Of a stretch of 64,000 nt of DNA, positions 42,597 to 52,189 are shown piece by piece (positions within the stretch are counted from its first letter, which is position 1; each line of letters begins with the position of its first letter). The DNA is from Erythrobacter aureus (GTDB taxonomy: Bacteria; Pseudomonadota; Alphaproteobacteria; Sphingomonadales; Sphingomonadaceae). The position numbers and the translations under genes are program-made. The notes beneath the pieces are model-generated. The model ran no database searches. It saw nothing but the letters and a program-made list of their open reading frames with translations, and had not been told where the DNA came from. Where the stretch lies: positions 2,210,501 through 2,274,500 of the forward strand of contig NZ_CP031357.1 of NCBI RefSeq assembly GCF_003355455.1. Direction: 5' to 3'.

Positions 42597-43618
42597 CCCT
42601 TCTTAAGGCACTCGCGCCCGAGGAGTTCCGCGATCTGGACCGCGTTCAATGCCGCGCCCTTGCGCAGATTGTCGGACACGCACCATAGGTTGATGCCGTT
42701 CTCGACCGTCGGGTCTTCGCGCACGCGGCTGATATAGGTGGCGCTATCACCGGCCGCTTCGACCGGCGTAATGTATCCGCCGTCCTCGCGCTTGTCGACG
42801 AGCATGCAGCCGGGCGCCTCGCGCAGGATATCCTGCGCCTGTTCGGCCGAGATCTCGTTCTCGAACTCGATGCTGACCGCCTCGGAATGGCCGACGAAAA
42901 CCGGCACGCGCACGCAAGTCGCGGCGAGCTTGATCTTGGGATCGACGATCTTCTTGGTTTCGACCACCATCTTCCATTCTTCCTTGGTCGAGCCGTCATC
43001 AAGGAAGACGTCGATATGCGGGATGACGTTGAAGGCGATCTGCTTGGTGAACTTCACCGGGTCGACCGGATCGCCGACAAAGATGTTGCGGCTCTGCTCG
43101 AACAGCTCGTCCATGCCCGCCTTGCCCGCGCCGGAAACCGACTGGTAGGTAGACACGACGACGCGCTTGATGGTCGCAACATCGTGCAACGGTTTTAGCG
43201 CCACCACCAGCTGCGCGGTCGAGCAGTTGGGATTGGCGATGATGTTCTTCTTGGAATAGCCGTGAATCGCATCCGGGTTAACCTCGGGCACGATCAGGGG
43301 CACGTCCGGGTCCATGCGGTAAAGCGAGCTGTTATCGATCACCACACAACCCGCAGCCGCCGCCTTGGGGGCATATTCTTTCGCCGGGCCGCTACCCGCA
43401 GAAAACAGCGCAATATCCCAGCCCGACCAGTCGAAATGCTCGATATTCTGGCATTTGAGCATCTTGCCGGTATCGCCGAATTCAACCTCCGACCCATGCG
43501 AGCGGCTCGACGCGACCGCCGCGATCTCGTCGATCGGAAACTCGCGCTCGGCAAGCACCATCATCATTTCGCGCCCGACGTTCCCCGTCGCGCCGACCAC
43601 GGCAACACGATAACCCAA
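42593..43618 (-). CDS. asd: aspartate-semialdehyde dehydrogenase
   Basis: NADPH-dependent reduction of aspartyl phosphate, leading to lysine, diaminopimelate, methionine and threonine. 341 residues. NADP motif VVGATGNVGREM, the catalytic cysteine in NPNCSTAQL, and the histidine in VFVGHSEAVSIEFE. Heads a six-gene operon in which nearly all genes overlap by 4 bases; the five downstream genes have no clear link to amino-acid synthesis. Confidence 0.97.
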   Translation of the reverse strand: MGYRVAVVGATGNVGREMMMVLAEREFPIDEIAAVASSRSHGSEVEFGDTGKMLKCQNIEHFDWSGWDIALFSAGSGPAKEYAPKAAAAGCVVIDNSSLYRMDPDVPLIVPEVNPDAIHGYSKKNIIANPNCSTAQLVVALKPLHDVATIKRVVVSTYQSVSGAGKAGMDELFEQSRNIFVGDPVDPVKFTKQIAFNVIPHIDVFLDDGSTKEEWKMVVETKKIVDPKIKLAATCVRVPVFVGHSEAVSIEFENEISAEQAQDILREAPGCMLVDKREDGGYITPVEAAGDSATYISRVREDPTVENGINLWCVSDNLRKGAALNAVQIAELLGRECLKKG

Positions 43619-43704
43619 TTCACCATCTCCAACAGAACTGCGCCGCCGAGATAGCGATTACCTGCGCGCCCGCAAGCGCACATTCGATTGCGTGGGGTAA
43701 AGCC

Positions 43705-45996
43705 CTATTCGGGCGGCGTTACCCCGTGCGCTTCGAGGAAGCGGAACACCGTGTTGTAGCGATGCGGGCTGATCTTCTCGCCCGACACGCGGTGCGTATA
43801 TCCCGGATAGAGCATCATTTCGAACGGCACATTGGCTTCCTGCATCGCGGAAATCACCTCGGTCGCGTTCTCGAACACCACATTGTCGTCCGCCATGCCG
43901 TGAATAATCAGCAGCGGGTCGGTGATCTTCCCCGCATTGGGGATCGCGCTGGCGGCTTCATAGGCCCCGCCATCCGCCTGCGGCGTGCCCATATAGCGTT
44001 CGGTGTAGTGCGTGTCGTAGAGTTCCCACTTCGTCACCGGCGCGCCCGAAATGCCCGCTGCATACAGCCCCGGATCCGCCTGGAGCTGCTTCAACGTCAT
44101 GTATCCGCCATAGGACCAGCCATCGATAGCGATCTTGGCCGGATCGACGAAGGGCAGCGTCTTGAGATATTCCGCTCCCGCCTTTTGGTCGCGCACCTCG
44201 ACCCCGCCCATTGCGCGGTAGATCGGCTGTTCGAACGCCACACCGCGATTGGCGCTGCCGCGATTGTCGAGCGCGAACCAGATATAGCCCTTGTCGACGA
44301 TTGCCTGACGCAGCGCACCATTCCAGCCGCGATTGACGATTTGCGGCCCCGGCCCGCCATAATGGTAGAAATAGACCGGATAGCGCTTGCCCGGCTCCAT
44401 CTCCGGCGTGACCATTTCCCAATGCAGCGGCGTTCCGTCCTCTGCAGGGATCGTGCCGTATTGCGTGGGCCGATGGCTGGCCAGATAAGGCGCATAGGGG
44501 TGGTCGGCGTCGAGCGCGTTCTCCTCCACCCAGGCGAGCCGCTTGCCCTCCTGATCCGCGAGATACATCTGCGGCGGCGTATCGTCGTTCGAGCGGGTGA
44601 CGAGCAGCGTCTGGCCTTTCTTGTCCATGGTCGCCGAATGGGTAAAGCCCGGCTCCGTCAGGCGGTGTGGCATCGTCGGGGCCTGCGTCGCGAAATCATA
44701 GGCATAGACATGCTGTTCCAGCGGGTCCTGCTCGCTTGTGGCGAGGAAGAACAGGCGGCTGGTCTGCTGATCCACCCCGACAAGCTTGGTGACGACATAC
44801 TGGCCCTTGGTCATCTGCTTGTATGCGCGCCAATCCTCTTCACCCATATAGCGGTAGAGATGGGCAAAGCCGTCACGCTCCGACCACCAGATAAGATCGC
44901 CATCGTCCAGAAAGCGGTAATTGTCCGACAGGTTGATCCAGTAGCCATCGCCGCCATGCTGCTGCGACGCCTCTTCCTGAACCACGATCTCGCTCGCGCC
45001 GGTGGCCGGATCGACCTTGAGCAGGTCCATCCAGGTCTGTTCGCGGTTCTGCCGCTGGACATAGAACACGCTGCCATCGGGCGCCCAATCGACGCGGGCG
45101 AGATAGAAATCGTCAGGGTTTTTCGGGTCGTAATAGGTCGCAGACTGGTTGCTGCGCAGATCGACCTCGACACGGTTCTGGCCGTTGGGGTCCATCACAT
45201 AGAGCTGGACCTTGGCATTTGCGCTGCCCGCCACCGGGTATCGCTGGTCGAACACCTTCGTGCCGGTCGCGCCAATGGCCGCGCGCGTGACCACGCCGAC
45301 CATGCTTTCATCGGTCCGCTGGACGACGATGCGGTTCTCGTCCGGGCTCCACCAGTAACCGTCGTGCCGACTCATCTCCTCCTGCGCGACGAATTCAGCT
45401 TCGCCCCAGCGGATCGTCTCGCCTTCCCTGGCCGTGATCGGGGCATGTTCGCCGGTCACCGGGCCGACCCATAGCTGGCGGTCGCGCACGAAGGAGATGT
45501 AGTTTCCATGCGGGCTGAGCGCGGGGTTGAGTTCGCTTTCCTCGGTATCAGTGACGCGCACCACATCACCTGTCAGCGCAGCGAGATAAAGATCGCCATC
45601 CAGCGGCACGAGCAGCGCCTCGCCGTTGCTGGTCCATTCGTAATCGATGATCCCGCGCAAATTGCCGACGCGGGCGCGTTCGCGCTGCATTTTCTCGTCT
45701 TCGGACAGTTCGCGGCCCGAACCGATTTTCTCGCTATCGACCAGCATCGCCCATGTGCCGCCGCTGCGGTCATAGGCCCACAGATCGTAGCGCTCGCGAT
45801 CGTCCTCGCGATTGCGCAGCACGGTGAGATAGCGGCCATCAGGAGAGAGCTTGGGCTTGCGCGGGCTCGGCCCGTCGAGGCCGGGCGAGGCGAAGACCCG
45901 CTCGAAGGTGAGATCCGGTCCCTCGCTCATCGTATCGTCGCCAGCAAGGGCGGGCGCGGCGAGAGGCAGAAGAGCGGCGGCAAGCAGAAGGCGCAT
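43705..45996 (-). CDS. S9-family dipeptidyl peptidase IV-like enzyme
   Basis: 763 residues from ATG 45996; signal peptide MRLLLAAALLPLAAPALA, so exported. N-terminal DPP-IV beta-propeller (PKLSPDGRYLTVLRNR) with the substrate-gripping double Glu region (FVAQEEMSRHDGYWWSPDE). The C-terminal alpha/beta-hydrolase domain has Ser628 in GWSYGGYM, Asp in MADDNVVFEN and His in YPGYTHRV. Removes Xaa-Pro dipeptides from peptides in the periplasm. Monocistronic by appearance. Confidence 0.93.
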   Translation of the reverse strand: MRLLLAAALLPLAAPALAGDDTMSEGPDLTFERVFASPGLDGPSPRKPKLSPDGRYLTVLRNREDDRERYDLWAYDRSGGTWAMLVDSEKIGSGRELSEDEKMQRERARVGNLRGIIDYEWTSNGEALLVPLDGDLYLAALTGDVVRVTDTEESELNPALSPHGNYISFVRDRQLWVGPVTGEHAPITAREGETIRWGEAEFVAQEEMSRHDGYWWSPDENRIVVQRTDESMVGVVTRAAIGATGTKVFDQRYPVAGSANAKVQLYVMDPNGQNRVEVDLRSNQSATYYDPKNPDDFYLARVDWAPDGSVFYVQRQNREQTWMDLLKVDPATGASEIVVQEEASQQHGGDGYWINLSDNYRFLDDGDLIWWSERDGFAHLYRYMGEEDWRAYKQMTKGQYVVTKLVGVDQQTSRLFFLATSEQDPLEQHVYAYDFATQAPTMPHRLTEPGFTHSATMDKKGQTLLVTRSNDDTPPQMYLADQEGKRLAWVEENALDADHPYAPYLASHRPTQYGTIPAEDGTPLHWEMVTPEMEPGKRYPVYFYHYGGPGPQIVNRGWNGALRQAIVDKGYIWFALDNRGSANRGVAFEQPIYRAMGGVEVRDQKAGAEYLKTLPFVDPAKIAIDGWSYGGYMTLKQLQADPGLYAAGISGAPVTKWELYDTHYTERYMGTPQADGGAYEAASAIPNAGKITDPLLIIHGMADDNVVFENATEVISAMQEANVPFEMMLYPGYTHRVSGEKISPHRYNTVFRFLEAHGVTPPE

Positions 45997-46050
45997 GGGG
46001 GTGTGGTCCCTTTCATCATTGCCACCCGCATGCCCAATCGCAGGCCATAA

Positions 46051-46086
46051 GAAAAGGGGCGCGGCGGTCATCCCGCCACGCCCCTT
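46051..46086 (-). terminator. rho-independent terminator after rplS
   Basis: On the minus strand GGGGCGTGGCGG pairs with CCGCCGCGCCCC around a short loop, followed by TTTTCTT. This is a textbook terminator for the rplS transcript. Confidence 0.85.
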
Positions 46087-46118
46087 CCCTTGTTCGGTTG
46101 ATAAACCGCCTTTGCCGC

Positions 46119-46487
46119 TTATGCCTTCGGCGCGTTGTCGCGACGTTCGGCGATACGCGCACGCTTGCCGGTGCGGCCGCGCAGATAGTAGAGCTTAGCG
46201 CGACGCACGATGCCGCGGCGAACCACGGTGATGCTGTCGATGATCGGCGAGTAGAGGGGGAACACACGCTCCACGCCTTCGCCGAAGCTCATTTTGCGGA
46301 CGGTGAAGTTGCTGCCCATGCCACGGTTCGAGCGGGCAATGACAACGCCTTCGAAATTCTGGACGCGTTCACGGCTACCTTCGATAACCTTGACGCCAAC
46401 GCGCACGGTATCGCCGGCGCGGAATTCGGGAATTTCCTTCCCGAGGTTCTCGATAGCTTCCGCTTCGAGCTGCTGAATGAGGTTCAT
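46119..46487 (-). CDS. rplS: 50S ribosomal protein L19
   Basis: 122 residues: MNLIQQLEAEAIENLGKEIP, FRAGDTVRVGVKVIEG, NFEGVVIARSNRGMGSNFTVRK, GVERVFPLYSP, VVRRGIVRRAKLYYLRGRTGK. Sits at the subunit interface of the ribosome. trmD lies 12 bases upstream on the same strand, the usual order. Confidence 0.97.
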   Translation of the reverse strand: MNLIQQLEAEAIENLGKEIPEFRAGDTVRVGVKVIEGSRERVQNFEGVVIARSNRGMGSNFTVRKMSFGEGVERVFPLYSPIIDSITVVRRGIVRRAKLYYLRGRTGKRARIAERRDNAPKA

Positions 46488-46499
46488 CGAACCATATCC

Positions 46500-47223
46500 T
46501 TAATCTTTTCGCCGCGCGCCAGAGGCAGATCGGTCCCGAACGTCACTATAACGTTCCCAAAGGTCCGGCCTGCGTAACCGTGTGTCTTCCTCGCTCCTCG
46601 CCTTGCGCCAGGCAGCGATTTTCGCATGATCCCCCGATCGCAGCACTTCAGGGATCGTGCGCCCTTCCCATTCCTGAGGTCGGGTATATTGCGGATATTC
46701 GATGAGGCCGTTTTCGTAGCTCTCTTCGACTCCGCTATCGGGCGCGCCCATTACTCCGGGAAGCAGGCGAATGCAAGCATCGAGAATGGCCAAGGCGGCG
46801 GTCTCTCCGCCCGACAGGACGATATCGGCCAGGCTGACCTGTTCGATCTGCGGATAGGCCTCGAAAATCCGTTCGTCGAAGCCTTCGAACCGACCGCACA
46901 GGATGGCAACGCCCGGACCTTGTGCGATTTCGCGAATGCGTGCCTGCGTGATCGGCTTCCCGCGCGGCGTCATGGCGAGAATTGGCCTGCCCGTGCCTAC
47001 GCTGGCGAGCGCCGCACCAATCACATCGGGCTTCAGCACCATGCCCGCCCCGCCCCTGCGGGCGTATCGTCGACCGTGCGATGCTTGTCCTTCGCGAAAT
47101 CCCGGATTTGCACCGTCTCGCACGACCAATCCCCCGCTCCAGCGCGCGCCCGGCAAGGCTTATACCCAGCGGGCCAGGGAACATCTCGGGATAGAGCGTG
47201 AGAATGGTGGCGGCGAAAGTCAT
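46500..47223 (-). pseudogene. trmD: tRNA (guanine-N1)-methyltransferase, two frameshifts
   Basis: Methylates G37 of tRNAs from S-adenosylmethionine. The protein is split over three frames: AATILTLYPEMFPGPLGIS to ALERG from ATG 47223; then DWSCETVQIRDFAKDKHRTV; then GGAGMVLKPDVIGAAL to the end at 46500. Adding one base to each of two C-runs (plus-strand C5 at 47131-47135 and C4 at 47053-47056) restores a 241-residue protein of normal length. Downstream motifs are intact (LCGRFEGFDERIFEAY, DIVLSGGETAALAI, YTRPQEWEGR). trmD is normally essential, so two homopolymer sequencing errors are the best explanation and the gene is probably functional. Confidence 0.9.
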
Positions 47224-47282
47224 GCGCCGCCACCTAGCGTCAGACTGCGGTCAATTCCATCCCGGCCCAACGAAGAAGGCGA

Positions 47283-47582
47283 TCAACGAGTGGTCAGGCG
47301 GCGATCGGTGGAATCAATCGTCGGCACGAATCTACCGACGACACTCGACGTGACCACACCGATGATTACCAGTCCGCCCGCTGAAAACAGGTCCATGCCG
47401 TCCAACGTGACGCTGCTGGCCCCTTCAAGGCGCGCGGCGAGCACTGCCGCCAGCGGGGCCGCACCCGAAAACAGGTGGCGAAGGCGCGGACCGATCGTCG
47501 GGGAGACCTTGGCTACGGTGGCGCTGAGCCCTGCCGCCATCGCGCCATATGCGCCGATCAGGAAAACCGCACTATCGAACAT
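47283..47582 (-). CDS. small membrane protein, unknown
   Basis: 99 residues: hydrophobic segment AVFLIGAYGAMAAGLSATVA at the N-terminus, another weakly hydrophobic one at about 40-55 (PLAAVLAARL) and a third near 68-85 (GGLVIIGVVTSSVV). No family seen. It lies on the trmD side of the gap between rimM and trmD and may be lineage-specific. Coding is plausible but based only on its hydrophobic pattern and frame. Confidence 0.5.
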   Translation of the reverse strand: MFDSAVFLIGAYGAMAAGLSATVAKVSPTIGPRLRHLFSGAAPLAAVLAARLEGASSVTLDGMDLFSAGGLVIIGVVTSSVVGRFVPTIDSTDRRLTTR

Positions 47583-47788
47583 TTCGATCCCCTAGGCTTG
47601 GCGCGCATGCCGATGCGCAGCTTGCATATCTCAGACCACGAGACTTGGCTGTCTCCCGCGAGCAACGCAAAGCCCGTTCTATCTCTGTCAGATCGAGCTC
47701 TGCGAACAGCGTTTTTTCCTCGCCCACCCGCACCAAGCCACTGGCTGTCTTACCTGGCACCCTTTCCGATCCCGCGCGTATCCCTGCC

Positions 47789-48703
47789 ATGGAGATCGAC
47801 GACTGCATCATCGTGGGCGCAGGCCCGGCGGGGCTAACAGCGGCGATCTATCTTGCACGGTATCACCTCGATATCCGCCTGTTCGATTGCGGCACAAGCC
47901 GGGCAAGCTGGATCCCGACAAGCCACAACCACGCCGGCTTTCCCGACGGCATCAACGGCAACGAACTGCTCGAACGGATGCGCGAGCAGGCCGCGAAATA
48001 CGGAGCCCTACGCGAGCCGAGGCGGGTGAGCGACCTCGAGCGCGATGGCGAATATTTCACCGTCCACTGCGACGAAGAGGAGTATCGCGCGCGTACCGTT
48101 CTGCTGGCCACGGGCGTGGTCAACAACCGGCCCGAGGGGATCGACGAGCAACTCCATGACGAAGCGATGGCGCGCGGCCTGATCCGCTATTGTCCGGTTT
48201 GCGATGGCTACGAAGTCACCGACAGACGTGTCGCGGTGATCGGCACCGGCGACCATGGCACCGCAGAGGCTCAGTTCCTCCGAACCTATACGAAGGATCT
48301 CACATTGATCTCGCCCGGCGGCGATCATGACGTGTCGGAGCGGTGTTCAGCGATGTTGGACGCGGCGGGAATCGCCCGCGTCGCGGGACCGTGCGGCGGT
48401 TTCGCGATCGAGAACGGCAGGCTCGCCTGCGATACCGCGGATGGCCGGATGGCGTTCGACAGCATCTATCCCGCACTCGGATCGGTCGTGCGTTCGGGGC
48501 TGGCCATGAAATGCGGCGCGAAAGTGAGCGATGGTGACTGCATCCTCGTCGACGACCACCTGGAAACCAGCGTGCCGGGGCTTTTCGCTGCGGGCGATGT
48601 GGTCCTCGGGCTGGACCAGATCAGTCACGCGATGGGGCAGGCAGGTGTCGCCGCTACAACCATCCGCAACCATTTATCGGAGAAGGCGCCCCTGCGCCGT
48701 TAA
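47789..48703 (+). CDS. thioredoxin-reductase-like FAD/NAD(P) oxidoreductase
   Basis: 304 residues from ATG 47789; the longer frame upstream is not credible. FAD motif IVGAGPAGLTAAIYLAR, redox-active disulfide CPVC (in RYCPVCDGYE), NAD(P) motif IGTGDHGTAEAQFL and the C-terminal LFAAGDVVLGLDQISHAMGQAG. Fold and motifs match the TrxB group. The partner may not be thioredoxin, as the spacing and surrounding residues differ from standard TrxB. It is inserted on the opposite strand between rimM and trmD, which are normally adjacent, and its stop overlaps the rimM stop by 4 bases. Confidence 0.85.
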   Translation: MEIDDCIIVGAGPAGLTAAIYLARYHLDIRLFDCGTSRASWIPTSHNHAGFPDGINGNELLERMREQAAKYGALREPRRVSDLERDGEYFTVHCDEEEYRARTVLLATGVVNNRPEGIDEQLHDEAMARGLIRYCPVCDGYEVTDRRVAVIGTGDHGTAEAQFLRTYTKDLTLISPGGDHDVSERCSAMLDAAGIARVAGPCGGFAIENGRLACDTADGRMAFDSIYPALGSVVRSGLAMKCGAKVSDGDCILVDDHLETSVPGLFAAGDVVLGLDQISHAMGQAGVAATTIRNHLSEKAPLRR

Positions 48704-49185
48704 TCGACGAAGTCGGCGTTCACGGTCAGCGTTTCGCTATCCCAGGTGGGCACGGCCTGCTTCGTCAAGGGAACCATGAATGTTGTGCCGTCGGGTCTCT
48801 CGATCTCGACAATATCGGTGGCGCCGAAATTCTCGACCGCGCAGACGCGGCCCACCGTATCGCCCCTGCCGGTGACAACGGAAAGGCCGATCAGGTCGGA
48901 GAAATAGAATTCGTCTTCGGCAAGGTCCGGCAAGACCTCGCGAGAAACGGAAAGAGCGGTGCCGCGCAGCTGCTCGGCCGAGGTACGATCCGTGACCTCG
49001 GCAAAACGTGCGATGGCACCGCCCTTGTTGTCGCCGCGGATTTTGAGGAGGGTCAGCGTCCCCCCATTGAAGCTCCTGAGCGGTTTGAGCGCATCGACAC
49101 CCTCGCCGAAAAGCTTCAGGCGAACTTCGCCCGCGACGCCATGCGCACCGGTGACGGCAGCCAGCGTAACGGGCTTGTCCGACAT
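48700..49185 (-). CDS. rimM: ribosome maturation factor RimM
   Basis: 161 residues. N-terminal AAVTGAHGVAGEVRLKLFGE and the PRC-barrel C-terminal domain FYFSDLIGLSVVTGRGDTVG, PDGTTFMVPLT. Aids maturation of the 30S head. rpsP lies 8 bases upstream; trmD, which usually follows, has been displaced. Confidence 0.95.
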   Translation of the reverse strand: MSDKPVTLAAVTGAHGVAGEVRLKLFGEGVDALKPLRSFNGGTLTLLKIRGDNKGGAIARFAEVTDRTSAEQLRGTALSVSREVLPDLAEDEFYFSDLIGLSVVTGRGDTVGRVCAVENFGATDIVEIERPDGTTFMVPLTKQAVPTWDSETLTVNADFVD

Positions 49186-49193
49186 GGCCGCGA

Positions 49194-49661
49194 TTACTCG
49201 CCCTTGTCTTCAGCAGCACCTTCCGAAGCGGCTTCGGTGGCTTCCTCAGGAGCAGCCTCTTCCGCCGGAGCTTCGGCAGCAGCCTTGGCTTCTTCCTCGG
49301 CAGCCTTCTTGGCTTCCTCGGCTTCAGCGATCTTGGCGGCCTTTTCTTCGGCGCGTTCCTTGGCGGCTTCGCCCGGCTCACCCTTCTTCGGGTTGTTCCG
49401 CGGCGCGCGCTCGAGGATTCCTGCGGCATCAAAGAAACGGTGGACGCGGTCCGAAGGTTTCGCGCCGACCGACAGCCAGTGACGCGCGCGGTCTTCGTTG
49501 AGCTTCACACGCTCGCCCGAATCCTTCGGCAGCATCGGGTTGTAGGTGCCGATCTGCTCGAGATACTTGCCGTCACGCGCCGAACGCGAATCGGCGACGA
49601 CGATACGGTAGTAGGGGCGCTTCTTGGCACCACCACGCGAAAGACGGATTGCAACTGCCAT
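49194..49661 (-). CDS. rpsP: 30S ribosomal protein S16 with long Ala/Glu tail
   Basis: The first 80 or so residues are normal S16 (AVAIRLSRGGAKKRPYYRIVVADSR, PLLP-type core, RARHWLSVGAKPSDRVHRFF). A tail of about 70 residues follows that is almost only Ala, Glu and Lys (AEEEAKAAAEAPAEEAAP). Similar tails occur in other sphingomonads; their role is unknown. Followed by rimM after 8 bases; ffh is 34 bases upstream. Confidence 0.95.
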   Translation of the reverse strand: MAVAIRLSRGGAKKRPYYRIVVADSRSARDGKYLEQIGTYNPMLPKDSGERVKLNEDRARHWLSVGAKPSDRVHRFFDAAGILERAPRNNPKKGEPGEAAKERAEEKAAKIAEAEEAKKAAEEEAKAAAEAPAEEAAPEEATEAASEGAAEDKGE

Positions 49662-49695
49662 TTGATATTACCTTTCGAACGTAAACTTTTGAAAC

Positions 49696-51183
<1,488 letters not shown>

Positions 51184-51504
51184 GCCTGCTTACTCCTCCC
51201 CAATGGCGAACCACCGGATTAAACGCGAAAAACGCCGGCGGACGAGAACTCGTCGGCCAGCGTGGGGAATTCCCCGATGAAACCCAAGTTTGCGCCCGGG
51301 TGTGGTGGAAGCAAGCCGCAGCCGTCGCCACGGCCTGCTACCATCAAACTCGCGCGGCGGTTTCGCCGGATGCCGGTTCGTGTTGACGGCGAAAATGGTG
51401 GGGCCGGAGAACCGGAGCGCAGCGACCATCAGGTCGTGAGCACCGGAAGCGGACGGACCCGCCATTTGCAGCCCAACACGGGCCGACAGACGGTGAAACC
51501 GAAA
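51184..51504. other. 321-base gap between ffh and tRNA-Ala
   Basis: No gene or clear RNA structure seen. It must hold the ffh promoter. The open frames across it overlap the tRNA and show no protein features. Confidence 0.35.
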
Positions 51505-51580
<76 letters not shown>

Positions 51581-51672
51581 GTGCCATTTTCAAATCGACG
51601 CATCCTGGGAGGTGCGTCACCCTTGCGGGAGGCGCCCAATATAAGCAGCCCTCCCGCAATGCAACAGCAAAA

Positions 51673-52017
51673 TTAGCTATCGTCGGAATCGTCGTCGTCA
51701 CCCTTGGACTTGGTCTCTACTCCAAGGTCGTCGTCACCGCCCAGATCGACTTCGTTATCGGGCGAATCATCGTCCTCGTCGATGTCGATATCCAGATCGT
51801 CATCGTCGTCGTCGCCGCCCAGATCGCTATCGGCTTCGCCCTTCTTGTCCTTCTTCTCTTCCTCGGCGATGATCGGCTGCTTCGACTTGAGCACCGGTTC
51901 CGGCGTCCATTCTTCCCCGCATTCGATGCAGGTGACCGGATCGTCCTTGTTCAGATCGTAGAAGCGGGTGCCGCAGTTCGGGCAGGTCCGCTTGGTGCCC
52001 CATTCCGGTTTGACCAT
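51673..52017 (-). CDS. FYDLN-acid family protein (TIGR02300 type)
   Basis: 114 residues. A zinc-ribbon-like N-terminus (WGTKRTCPNCGTRFYDLNKDDP, then CIECGEEW) includes the FYDLN signature that names the family. The C-terminal half is mostly Asp, with some Gly, Ser and Lys (DDDDDDLDIDIDEDDD). Restricted largely to alphaproteobacteria; function unknown. Divergent from aroA. Confidence 0.93.
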   Translation of the reverse strand: MVKPEWGTKRTCPNCGTRFYDLNKDDPVTCIECGEEWTPEPVLKSKQPIIAEEEKKDKKGEADSDLGGDDDDDDLDIDIDEDDDSPDNEVDLGGDDDLGVETKSKGDDDDSDDS

Positions 52018-52189
52018 GTGTAATCCTTAGAGTCTGTCGCCCCCGGCGAAGCGCCGCAGGGTCGTGAATGCGCAATTGTCTTGATGGGTTCCCGCTGGGC
52101 AGGAATCAACAGCGCGCGCGCCTTGCCAGAACGCATGTGCACTGTCAAAGCGCCGCAGCCGTATCCATCGCCAATTACGGGACTCTCGA

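Noticed and set aside
43726..45474. 582-codon ORF antisense to the DPP-IV peptidase
   Set aside because: Composition is typical of a complementary-strand shadow and it has no start site or motif; the DPP-IV frame has a signal peptide and full catalytic triad.
46500..47223. trmD as a genuine pseudogene
   Set aside because: Both breaks are one-base changes in C-runs, everything else is conserved, and no other copy is seen; sequencing error is more likely.
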